Notes under the pieces: generated by a model | What the model was told of the DNA's origin: nothing | The model's input: the letters and a program-made list of their open reading frames with translations, nothing else | Databases searched by the model: none | In this document: positions 1 through 6,135 of the stretch, one piece after another | How the letters are laid out: every line of letters begins with the position of its first letter | How positions within the stretch are numbered: the stretch's first letter is position 1 | Position numbers and translations under genes: made by a program | Origin: 2-01-FULL-49-10 sp041652335 | GTDB lineage: Bacteria; Patescibacteriota; Kazan-3B-28; UBA10110 | NCBI GenBank assembly: GCA_041652335.1 | Contig: JBAZHL010000009.1 | Location: 1 to 26,948, forward strand | Direction of reading: 5' to 3' | DNA: 26,948 bases

Positions 1-44
1 GGGAGCAGATTTTCTAAAGGGGTACCCCACTCTTCTGTCTGGCT

Positions 45-53
45 TGGTATAAT
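45..53 (+). promoter_or_regulatory. Extended -10 promoter for the 47-aa membrane peptide
   Basis: A perfect TATAAT at 48-53 is preceded by TGG, which gives an extended -10 element. No recognisable -35 lies 17 bases upstream. The expected leader of about 50 bases carries a small hairpin (CTTATT/AATAAG around 63-78) and a strong AGGAGG just before the next gene. Confidence 0.55.
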
Positions 54-109
54 TAAGGTGTTCTTATTTGAAAATAAGGTAATACATAGAAGAAAGGAGG
101 AAAGCACAC

Positions 110-253
110 ATGCCGTATCTTTATCTCTTAATCGGTATTGTCGACCTGATCTTGGTCTTCATTAACCGCGAGTGGGGGTGGACCTTAGCCGTTGTGTTAG
201 GTATCATCTACGTTATCTTCGGTCTGTACGAGGTATTTATGCCTCGCAAGTAG
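110..253 (+). CDS. Small two-helix membrane protein, 47 aa
   Basis: The ORF starts at an ATG preceded by a perfect AGGAGG at 95-100, one of the best ribosome binding sites in the window, and ends in TAG. The 47-aa product has two hydrophobic stretches, about residues 3-17 and 24-43, joined by a short turn containing N-R-E-W-G-W, and ends in a basic P-R-K. This is the pattern of a small integral membrane protein with two helices. I do not recognise a family. An upstream extended -10 and a downstream terminator at 285-317 make it a self-contained transcription unit, which supports it being real despite its size. Function unknown. Confidence 0.7.
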   Translation: MPYLYLLIGIVDLILVFINREWGWTLAVVLGIIYVIFGLYEVFMPRK

Positions 254-284
254 TCCTGCTTCAGGTATTATCTCTTACGCAAAT

Positions 285-317
285 CAAAAACCCGCTTCTT
301 TAACAGGCGGGTTTTTG
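285..317. terminator. Bidirectional intrinsic terminator
   Basis: The inverted repeat CAAAAACCCGC ... GCGGGTTTTTG has an 11-base arm, a GC-rich core and T-runs on both strands. It sits between the converging 47-aa peptide gene and the YdjM-like gene, so it can end transcription from both sides. Confidence 0.85.
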
Positions 318-324
318 TTAATGC

Positions 325-771
325 TTAATGCAACAAAAAATAAACCATAGCACCAATTACAATCAACTGTGGGAACAGCCCGATCACCCAACCTTTGGGC
401 TCATGAGAGTACTGCAAAATGGCAGTATGCCAATTGTGAAACTGCTTTATCAAGGGGAACTGGTTCCACCGGGGCCAGAACAAACCCGGGACCTCAAATA
501 CATCCGGCAGATTAGCAAAAGCACCAATTATAAAAGCATACCAGCGCAGCGGAGCGGGTACTAACCACCACCATAGACCCAACGCCACAACGCCATCAAT
601 CAAGATCAAAGCTACATTGGCGAGATTAAGATGATGACCGCCGATCGTATCGCGATGAGGCACTGCATCCAACACAAAATGTGAACCTACTGCCGCTAAA
701 GCCGCCGGGGCTAATTCCGGCACCTGCGATGCGATAACCACCCCAGTTAGAAAATGTGGAGTGATTAGCAT
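325..771 (-). CDS. YdjM-like membrane protein (putative metal-dependent hydrolase fold), 148 aa
   Basis: The product has about four hydrophobic segments (residues roughly 8-30, 50-70, 75-90 and 125-146). It carries His/Asp pairs typical of YdjM-like membrane-bound metal-dependent hydrolases: TPH near the N-terminus, GSHFVLDAVPHRD around residue 29-41, HNWH around 112-115. The family is usually membrane embedded and its substrate is not well established. The gene begins 3 bases after the stop of the upstream DUF5665-like gene, so the two are very probably co-transcribed and translationally coupled, with the bidirectional hairpin at 285-317 as terminator. The family call rests on motif resemblance only; a general hypothetical membrane protein is the alternative. 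Confidence 0.7.
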   Translation of the reverse strand: MLITPHFLTGVVIASQVPELAPAALAAVGSHFVLDAVPHRDTIGGHHLNLANVALILIDGVVALGLWWWLVPAPLRWYAFIIGAFANLPDVFEVPGLFWPRWNQFPLIKQFHNWHTAILQYSHEPKGWVIGLFPQLIVIGAMVYFLLH

Positions 772-774
772 AAC

Positions 775-1038
775 TTATTGCCCGAGCGGCAGAGCGTGGC
801 TAATAACCTCGTTAAGGCGAGAGAAAAAGCCACCCACCACCGGCAGAACCCCCAGCCACTCTAAAATAAGCCCAGCTAAGGTCAAGACTAAGGCCAAGCC
901 AACGGTAGCACCCAATGCGGTAAATAAGCCAGCTACAAATGAGCGAGCCATTAGGTTGCTCCAACCGTTGTAGTATTTCTCTAAGGATTGAGCAAAAGCG
1001 CCCAGCACTTGATCCTTGGATCTCGGTTTTGCTTTCAT
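775..1038 (-). CDS. DUF5665-like small membrane protein, 87 aa
   Basis: I chose the ATG at 1038 rather than the further upstream in-frame start at 1095. The upstream stretch would overlap the end of the preceding lysozyme-like gene, and a perfect TATAAT at 1050-1045 lies six bases before this ATG. The product starts with a basic, coiled segment (K-A-K-P-R-S-K), then a motif around S-F-V-A-G-L-F-T-A-L-G-A-T-V-G, and continues as a hydrophobic helix with a loop and second amphipathic helix. This resembles DUF5665, a family of small bacterial membrane proteins of unknown function. It runs into the YdjM-like gene with a 3-base gap. Confidence 0.65.
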   Translation of the reverse strand: MKAKPRSKDQVLGAFAQSLEKYYNGWSNLMARSFVAGLFTALGATVGLALVLTLAGLILEWLGVLPVVGGFFSRLNEVISHALPLGQ

Positions 1039-1044
1039 GTAACT

Positions 1045-1053
1045 ATTATACCA
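1045..1053 (-). promoter_or_regulatory. Extended -10 promoter giving a near-leaderless mRNA
   Basis: On the minus strand TGGTATAAT is followed by only six bases before the ATG at 1038, so the predicted transcript start coincides with the start codon. No matching -35 and no Shine-Dalgarno are visible. The site lies at and just past the stop codon of the lysozyme-like gene. Confidence 0.5.
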
Positions 1054-1055
1054 AC

Positions 1056-1541
1056 TTAAGCGGCCACAACCGGCACAGCTTGGTTGATCTCCCACAACGA
1101 GTAGTTAACGTTACCCACCCAATGGTTATAGGGCAATACATACTTCCAGTTGTAAACCATCTCTACCGCTTTCGGCTCACCATCAACCTCATCGTACTTA
1201 TAGAGTAGCTCGGAGGTATACTTGATCGATTCCGCCCACGAAGTAAAGTCGCGGGTCTTGTCGAACTTAGGGCTGCCCGGCGTAAAATCTTTAATCCCCC
1301 ACGCGTTCCAGGTACCTGCCATGTTTTTGCCGTAGCCGGACTCAGCACAGGAGAGAGCCACGATCGTCCGCCAGTTATCATATTTAAGCAGCTCTTCGGC
1401 CGGAAGAGGGCTGCCCTTCTCTGCCAAAAACTGCTCCAGCGGGGCCAATCTGGGGTCCACTGGAACCACCGGAGCCGCCACATAGCCGGAGGAGATCAAA
1501 ACGGCAGCAACTAAGCCCCCCAACAGATGAAATACGTTCAT
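1056..1541 (-). CDS. Secreted lysozyme-like (lytic transglycosylase-like) protein, 161 aa
   Basis: The N-terminus is a signal peptide or anchor (hydrophobic residues 4-23). The mature part has SCAESGYGKNM around residues 64-74, where Glu67 occupies the place of the catalytic Glu in lysozyme/SLT folds, followed by N-A-W-G-I (79-83) and S-W-A-E-S-I (101-106), which are typical of cell-wall lysozyme-like domains in small-genome bacteria. The expected role is cleavage or remodelling of peptidoglycan outside the membrane. It has its own promoter candidate (1591-1619) and a hairpin in the leader. The assignment is by motif and fold resemblance; the exact cleavage specificity cannot be told from the sequence. 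Confidence 0.7.
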   Translation of the reverse strand: MNVFHLLGGLVAAVLISSGYVAAPVVPVDPRLAPLEQFLAEKGSPLPAEELLKYDNWRTIVALSCAESGYGKNMAGTWNAWGIKDFTPGSPKFDKTRDFTSWAESIKYTSELLYKYDEVDGEPKAVEMVYNWKYVLPYNHWVGNVNYSLWEINQAVPVVAA

Positions 1542-1561
1542 AGCCTAACTCACTTTCTCCA

Positions 1562-1584
1562 CCCAAAATCGCCCTTTTGGGCGA
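1562..1584 (-). promoter_or_regulatory. Two mutually exclusive hairpins in the lysozyme-like gene leader
   Basis: TCGCCC (1569-1574) pairs with GGGCGA (1579-1584) around a TTTT loop. CCCAAAA (1562-1568) can instead pair with TTTTGGG (1575-1581). The two stems share bases, so only one can form. The first lies at the predicted 5' end of the transcript and is followed on the minus strand by TTTT, so it could be an RNA stabiliser or a weak attenuator. Confidence 0.4.
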
Positions 1585-1590
1585 CAGACA

Positions 1591-1619
1591 AGAGTACCAA
1601 AAATACCCCCTCCGGTCAA
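1591..1619 (-). promoter_or_regulatory. Promoter candidate for the lysozyme-like gene
   Basis: On the minus strand TTGACC at 1619-1614 is separated by 17 bases from TACTCT at 1596-1591, with a TGG extension before the -10. The -35 matches five of six consensus bases and the -10 three. Spacing and extended -10 make it the best candidate between the HD-GYP terminator and the gene. Confidence 0.45.
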
Positions 1620-1635
1620 TGACGATTTTGATAAT

Positions 1636-1664
1636 AAAAAAGCCCCACCGTCCTTGGTGAGGCT
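1636..1664 (-). terminator. Intrinsic terminator of the HD-GYP gene
   Basis: Read on the minus strand, AGCCTCACC pairs with GGTGGGGCT (one G-T wobble) around a six-base loop and is followed by TTTTTT. It lies 15 bases after the stop codon of the HD-GYP gene. Confidence 0.85.
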
Positions 1665-1678
1665 ATGGGTAGTATCAA

Positions 1679-2866
1679 CTACCAATTAATCAACTCAACG
1701 AGTGTGGTTGGATCCCCACCACATCTATCTAACACTGCGCCTAATGCGGCGACAGCTGGTGGATAGAGATGGGTGCCTTCCATCTCGCAACAAATGCCGT
1801 ACGCTTGAGCGGAAGGTTTGGCCGGCTTGTACGGCCGCTCTTGCGTTAGCGCTTGATACACGTCTGCTGGTGCGATGATTCGCGCTTCGATCGGGATCTC
1901 GTCGCCCTTGAGACCATCTGGATAGCCACTGCCATCCATCTTTTCGTGATGGGCCCCCGCCGCGAACAAAATATCCTCAAACCCACGTGCGAATTCTAAC
2001 CGAGCCAGCCGATTTCGAGTTTCGGTAGGGTGTCGGCGCATCATCGACCATTCCCGCTTATTAAGGGGACCCTTTTTCCGCAGCACTCTGTCGGGGATGC
2101 TAATCTTCCCGACGTCATGGAGAATCGCGGCCAGCATCACTCGTTCGATCATGTGCTGAGATAGCCCCATCTCACGAGCTATCGCCACCGCAATAGCGGT
2201 TACAAGCTTTGTATGATCACCGGTAGTCGGATCTCGACCATCGGTGACATCGGCCAACATCTTAATGGCCGACCAGGACTGACTCTTGAGCCTCCCTACC
2301 AAAAGGGACTTCTCGACCGCCACGCCGATGTAATCGGCGATCGTTCTGGCGATTCGTGCATCCGAGCTGGTAAACCGTCCGACAAACATCTGTCGTTCCT
2401 CGGCCGGAAAATAGATCCGGCGCCTGCTCTTTCCCCTTTTTCGATTGATAAACTGCAGACACGCCACCACCCGATTTCCGCGGCTAATCGGCACACACAG
2501 CACGGAGTACGTAGTGTACCCGTTCTCCGTGTCCCACGACTTATCGAATGATGCGTGTTCGTAAGCGCACGGGACATTTATCTCCCGTCGCGCTACTACA
2601 CATTCGTTGACAATACCTTGGCCACCGATCGGAATACGAATCTCCTGATCAAGTCCTTCGCCCACAAATGTATACAGTTCGTGGGCGTTGTCATCGACTA
2701 ACCATAGGCTGATGCGGTCTGCCGGCACAGCTTGGCCGGCCACTTCAATGACTGCCTCGATCAGCTCGCGAAGTCCTAACTTAGAGGAGATCAACAAGCC
2801 GATCTGCAACAACTTCCTGAGTATCGGTTCGGGGATTCCGTCCGATGGATCTGGTACAGCTGGCAT
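1679..2866 (-). CDS. GAF domain / HD-GYP domain protein (probable c-di-GMP phosphodiesterase), 395 aa
   Basis: I place the start at the ATG at 2866 because GAGGGGG lies seven bases upstream; an in-frame extension to 2944 lacks such a site. Residues about 25-190 form a GAF sensor domain and residues about 200-390 an HD-GYP domain. The metal and substrate motifs are visible: GDHTKL, LHDVGKIS (near residue 247), a conserved RRHP, the H-H-E-K-M-D-G-S-G-Y-P-D-G-L signature (near 310) and A-D-V-Y-Q-A-L-T. With all these present it should be a catalytically competent phosphodiesterase of cyclic dinucleotides, regulated by ligand binding to GAF. No transmembrane segment, so cytosolic. No GGDEF cyclase is seen in this window. 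It stands alone between terminators. Confidence 0.88.
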   Translation of the reverse strand: MPAVPDPSDGIPEPILRKLLQIGLLISSKLGLRELIEAVIEVAGQAVPADRISLWLVDDNAHELYTFVGEGLDQEIRIPIGGQGIVNECVVARREINVPCAYEHASFDKSWDTENGYTTYSVLCVPISRGNRVVACLQFINRKRGKSRRRIYFPAEERQMFVGRFTSSDARIARTIADYIGVAVEKSLLVGRLKSQSWSAIKMLADVTDGRDPTTGDHTKLVTAIAVAIAREMGLSQHMIERVMLAAILHDVGKISIPDRVLRKKGPLNKREWSMMRRHPTETRNRLARLEFARGFEDILFAAGAHHEKMDGSGYPDGLKGDEIPIEARIIAPADVYQALTQERPYKPAKPSAQAYGICCEMEGTHLYPPAVAALGAVLDRCGGDPTTLVELINW

Positions 2867-2947
2867 ATTGTGCCCCCTCTTATAAATTGATTTATCAAAG
2901 CCCCCACAACACTGCAGCATATCCGATTCTAACCAATCTGTCAAGAT

Positions 2948-2970
2948 AAAAACCGCTCTGAGAGCGGCTT
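2948..2970 (-). terminator. Intrinsic terminator of the Nudix gene
   Basis: On the minus strand CCGCTCT/AGAGCGG forms a GC-rich stem followed by TTTTT. It sits 25 bases after the Nudix stop codon. Confidence 0.8.
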
Positions 2971-2993
2971 TCTATCTGGTAAAACCTCTGATG

Positions 2994-3404
2994 CTACGCG
3001 CGAGATCTAAAGAACTTATGAAGAACCTCTTTATACTGTGGCCATGCGTTGAGGTCGTCCACTTCGGATTCCACGATCCAACGCATATCTACCACTTCGC
3101 CATCATTGATCTTAATTTGGTTAATATCGGTTACGGGGGCGCAGAGATAAAACACCCCAAAATGGCTGTTCCCCGACGAGCTGATAAAGGTGGCCACTCC
3201 CAAGATGCTTAGCGGTTCGACTGTGATCGTTAACTCTTCTTGCATCTCCCGCTTGAGCCCATCAATGGGTTTTTCATTCCAGTGCAATCTGCCACCGGGC
3301 AACTCCCACCACTCTCCATCACCACTGGTAACCAAAACCTTGCCCTGATATTCCAGGATGGCTTTTTGAGTGATATCGGCGACAAAGTGGTCCGCTTTGC
3401 TCAT
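2994..3404 (-). CDS. Nudix hydrolase, 136 aa
   Basis: The Nudix box runs from Gly38 to Ile60: G-x5-E-x7-R-E-M-Q-E-E-L-T-I. All metal-binding Glu and Arg positions of G-x5-E-x7-REUxEExGU are kept, but the usual Gly near its end is Thr. The preceding WWELPGGRL is typical of the fold. Family members hydrolyse nucleoside diphosphates linked to another group, for example oxidised nucleotides, NDP-sugars or caps; the substrate cannot be read from this sequence. It lies directly downstream of tRNA-Ala on the same strand with 31 bases between them, so readthrough from the obgE/tRNA unit is possible. Full length for the family. Confidence 0.9.
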   Translation of the reverse strand: MSKADHFVADITQKAILEYQGKVLVTSGDGEWWELPGGRLHWNEKPIDGLKREMQEELTITVEPLSILGVATFISSSGNSHFGVFYLCAPVTDINQIKINDGEVVDMRWIVESEVDDLNAWPQYKEVLHKFFRSRA

Positions 3405-3435
3405 AGAACGGGTGGTATATTAGCTAAAATCTTAG

Positions 3436-3509
3436 TGGTGGACCCGGCGAGAATCGAACTCGCGTCTCCGCAATGCGAATGCGATGTAATACCACTATAC
3501 GACGGGCCC
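3436..3509 (-). tRNA. tRNA-Ala (anticodon CGC), CCA encoded
   Basis: The 74-base minus-strand sequence folds as a cloverleaf. The 7-bp acceptor has GGGCCCG opposite CGGGTCC. The D arm is GTAT..ATTAC with GG in its loop. The anticodon stem is TCGCA/TGCGG with loop TTCGCAT (U33, anticodon CGC, A37). There is a four-base variable loop, and the T arm is GCGAG-TTCGATT-CTCGC. Pair 3:70 is G-U, the classic alanine identity element, and the discriminator is A73 followed by genomically encoded CCA. It reads codon GCG. It lies 48 bases downstream of obgE and upstream of the Nudix gene on the same strand. Confidence 0.9.
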
Positions 3510-3557
3510 GTAGAACAAAATTGCTATCGGGGTAAAATGCTGCGCATTAAGCCAACT

Positions 3558-4831
3558 TTAGACTATTCTATATTCTATCGTAAACCGACCAATTTTAACG
3601 CTATCCCCCTCTTTGGCCCCGATCTTTTTTAATTCGGCCTGCACCCCCATTCGCTTCAATATTTTATACAATCTACCCAAAGCCTGCTCATTGCGCAAGT
3701 CCGTCTTGATCACCATCCGTTCGATCTTGTCGCCCACAACCTTCCAGCCACCCCGTAGTTTACTTACCTCGTACCGTTCATTGGGCAGATCTTTAATAGT
3801 ATAGACCGGGATAGGGGCAGCAGCCTGGGGCACCGAGTTAAGAGTATCCAAAACGTCATAGAGCAGCGGCTCTAACCCCAGATGGGTTACCGCGGAGATA
3901 TGGTGGACTGGCCATTTACCAAATTTAAGCTTACGAATCTCGGCCAAGCTTTTGTTGTTAAGCACGTCTGTTTTGTTAACCGCCACCACCTGTGGCTTAG
4001 CCGCTAAGGTCTTATTATATTTTTTTAGTTCGGTATTGATAACGTTGAAATCATTTTTAATATCACTACTGGTTCCATCCAATACATGGATCAGAACCTT
4101 AGTGCGCTCAACATGTTTAAGAAAATCTAAACCTAAGCCCTTGCCTTGGTGAGCACCCTCAATAATGCCCGGGATATCGGCTGCCATAAATCGCTTGCCT
4201 TTAAAATCAATAATGCCTAAGTTCGGCACTAACGTGGTAAAGGCGTAGTCAGCGATCTTGGGCCTGGCGTTGCTGATCACCGAGAGCAGCGTGGATTTAC
4301 CAGCATTTGGCAATCCAATAATACCCACCTCAGCAATCATCTTTAACCGCAGGATTACTTCGCGCTCTTCGCCCGGCTCGCCCAGTTCCGCAAACTGGGG
4401 AGTCTGAAAGGCAGCCCTCGCAAAGTGGGCGTTACCCAATCCCCCGCTACCACCTTTGGCCAAAACAAACCGACCACCAGATCGATCTAAGTCGGCTAAG
4501 ACGTATTCAGATGGCTTACCTCGCTTAGGTGTATTAACCACTACCACTTGGGTACCTACTGGTACTCTGATCGTTAGATTCTCCCCTGCCTTGCCAGCCT
4601 TCTTCTGTGGCCACCGCTAATGCCGTTCTCGGCTCGCAAATTTTTATTGCGCAAAAAAGAGATCAGACTGGTTTCATTATGATCCGCCACCAGAATGATG
4701 CTGCCACCGCTACCACCATCACCACCGTCAGGTCCCCCTTTTGATATATATCGCTCATGCCGAAACGAGACGATCCCATCGCCACCATTGCCTGCCTTGG
4801 CATTAATTTTTACCTCGTCCGCAAAAGCCAT
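3558..4831 (-). pseudogene. obgE: obgE: ribosome-assembly GTPase Obg, interrupted by one frameshift
   Basis: The first part (4831 down to about 4612) encodes the glycine-rich Obg fold (VKINAKAGNGGDGIVSFR, YISKGGPDGGDGG). The second part, in another frame, encodes the rest: the G domain with P-loop GLPNAGKS, switch DIPGIIEGAHQGKGLG, NKTD, and a C-terminal OCT domain (VYTIKDLPNERYEV to the end). The reading frames join near 4609-4612. One missing base in GGTGGCCACAG would restore I-S-G-G-P-Q-K-K-A-G-K-A-G-E-N-L, which fits the family better than what the first frame reads into. Without repair the first frame stops at 85 aa. Repaired length is about 424 aa, normal for Obg. Obg is normally essential (50S assembly, stringent response), so a sequencing or assembly error is the likeliest cause, followed by true mutation. 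Confidence 0.88.
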
Positions 4832-4840
4832 AGTATTTTC

Positions 4841-4846
4841 ATTATA
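4841..4846 (-). promoter_or_regulatory. -10 element of obgE
   Basis: A perfect TATAAT on the minus strand ends nine bases before the obgE ATG (4831), predicting a leader of only about three bases. No Shine-Dalgarno and no good -35 are visible, so initiation is probably near-leaderless. Confidence 0.45.
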
Positions 4847-4869
4847 CGGTGAATATCGTATCTCCCCTG

Positions 4870-4966
4870 GTCATTGCGAGAAGCCAGCAGGGCGACGAAG
4901 CAATCTAATAGATTGCCGCGCTTCGCTCCCTGGCCGCGTCCCGTGGCAACGGGCAGGCGCAATGAC
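4870..4966. repeat. MITE/REP-like palindromic repeat, 97 bp
   Basis: The element is bounded by a perfect 9-bp inverted repeat, GTCATTGCG at 4870-4878 and CGCAATGAC at 4958-4966. It has a central perfect palindrome, GCAATCTA-A-TAGATTGC at 4900-4916, flanked by imperfect pairing GAAG/CTTC. It has no coding potential of its own. It resembles dispersed small palindromic elements common in intergenic DNA of many bacteria. It lies in the divergent gap between obgE and the membrane protein at 5071. I see no second copy in this window. Confidence 0.7.
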
Positions 4967-5007
4967 AAGACAGGATGAAGCATAACATACAAAAGGCCCC
5001 CACCAAC

Positions 5008-5036
5008 TTGACACTGCAGCAGATCAACCATAGCCT
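5008..5036 (+). promoter_or_regulatory. Weak promoter candidate for the gene at 5071
   Basis: TTGACA at 5008-5013 is a perfect -35 and TAGCCT at 5031-5036 follows after 17 bases, but this -10 matches only three of six consensus bases. Confidence 0.3.
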
Positions 5037-5070
5037 GTAGGTGGTAATCACATTGACATAGGAGAGAAAA

Positions 5071-6015
5071 ATGAAGAATCGGCTTGTGGCCGTTAGGGGT
5101 ATCGTCGTAGACATCATTCAGATCGGCCTCCGGCTGGTCTTCAGCATCGCCCTCATTTGGGCAATAGCAATGCTCCTGGGCGCAATGTCGCCTATGAACA
5201 CTTGGGAGGGGCTCTGGTGGGTTGTTGGTCTGATCTTCGTTATTTTGACAGTACGGAGCAATTTATCAGAGATCGGTCGGCGCTTCAAAGAGAAGAAGGG
5301 TTGGCTCACCGTGACTTTCAAAAGTAACGGCGCGATCGACAATGAGGTGTACCCTATATTTCGTTGGGTCTTAGGATGCTGCATTATCCTTGCTATCGTC
5401 TGTACAGCTGGTCACAACCCGACGGGGATGTTAAGCGGTCAACTGGCGCTAAGCGGCGCGCGGATGGAACAGTCGGAAGCGGTATACATCCTGGAAGATG
5501 TTACCTACTTTAACCCGGGCGTGCCTGATCGTTGGGATGATGCCGGGCGCATCGTTGTATCCGGTTACAGCGATCTGCTGCAGACCGAGGTGTCAGCTCA
5601 TGGCTTAGTCTCAGCAACGGTCTCGCTATCGGCCAAGCCTTTCTCCACAGAGCTAATCAGCCGGCACAAACTACCTCTCGACCTTAAGGATGAGGTGAGG
5701 AATGCCATAATCGGCCGCTCCGGGGAAACCGCCAACTGGCGCTGGACCTGGTCACCGGTGGAGTTGAACCGGCGATTTATCCAAAACCACCAGATTGTCG
5801 CTGAGTTTGATCGATCGATTGCCCGCAAGATAACAGCCCAGGATGATGAGCTATCATCGTCCATCGGAAACATCTTTAGTGAGTATCTGGCCTCTACTGA
5901 GCGCAGCCATTTGTCGGTCAACGAGCTCAAGCGGTACCTGACAAATGATTTAGTTAATCACGGATGGGCGATCCAATCGCTTTCCATTACCCCCAAGACC
6001 AATAACTGGCACTGA
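5071..6015 (+). CDS. Uncharacterised membrane protein with three helices and a C-terminal soluble domain, 314 aa
   Basis: A good ribosome binding site (AGGAGAG, about six bases upstream) supports this start. Three hydrophobic segments lie at about residues 14-40, 48-63 and 98-116, followed by a soluble part of about 200 residues. The soluble part has a beta-rich half and then a helical stretch with a final segment, L-V-N-H-G-W-A-I-Q-S-L-S-I-T. That ending, and the R-K-I-T-A-Q...L-x-x-Y-L pattern before it, faintly recall the end of SPFH/band-7 domains, but I would not assign the family. It is monocistronic: a repeat and promoter candidate lie upstream, a strong terminator downstream. Function unknown; most likely a membrane-associated scaffold or sensor, which is a guess. 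Confidence 0.8.
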   Translation: MKNRLVAVRGIVVDIIQIGLRLVFSIALIWAIAMLLGAMSPMNTWEGLWWVVGLIFVILTVRSNLSEIGRRFKEKKGWLTVTFKSNGAIDNEVYPIFRWVLGCCIILAIVCTAGHNPTGMLSGQLALSGARMEQSEAVYILEDVTYFNPGVPDRWDDAGRIVVSGYSDLLQTEVSAHGLVSATVSLSAKPFSTELISRHKLPLDLKDEVRNAIIGRSGETANWRWTWSPVELNRRFIQNHQIVAEFDRSIARKITAQDDELSSSIGNIFSEYLASTERSHLSVNELKRYLTNDLVNHGWAIQSLSITPKTNNWH

Positions 6016-6035
6016 TCGCACACAGGACAGATAAC

Positions 6036-6075
6036 TCCCGCGGAGATTCCCAATCTTTTCTCCGCGGGATTTTTA
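6036..6075 (+). terminator. Intrinsic terminator of the gene at 5071
   Basis: TCCCGCGGAGA (6036-6046) pairs perfectly with TCTCCGCGGGA (6059-6069) and is followed by TTTTTAT. Confidence 0.9.
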
Positions 6076-6084
6076 TAGATAGCA

Positions 6085-6115
6085 TAAAAAAGGCCCCCCG
6101 AATGATCGAGGGGCA
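6085..6115 (-). terminator. Intrinsic terminator of the cell-surface cluster
   Basis: On the minus strand GCCCCTCGA..TCGGGGGGC forms a GC-rich stem followed by TTTTTT. It lies just past the stop of the cohesin-like gene and is the first terminator seen downstream of the whole 14.4-6.1 kb cluster. Confidence 0.8.
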
Positions 6116-6135
6116 CAAGGCCAACCCAAAGTAAA

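Noticed and set aside
3240..3632. A 130-aa plus-strand reading frame spanning the tRNA
   Set aside because: It runs across the tRNA, the Nudix gene and the obgE end on the opposite strand, and has no recognisable protein features.
4600..4620. Programmed frameshift in obgE
   Set aside because: No slippery heptamer or downstream pseudoknot; Obg is not known to use frameshifting. A simple indel explains the data better.
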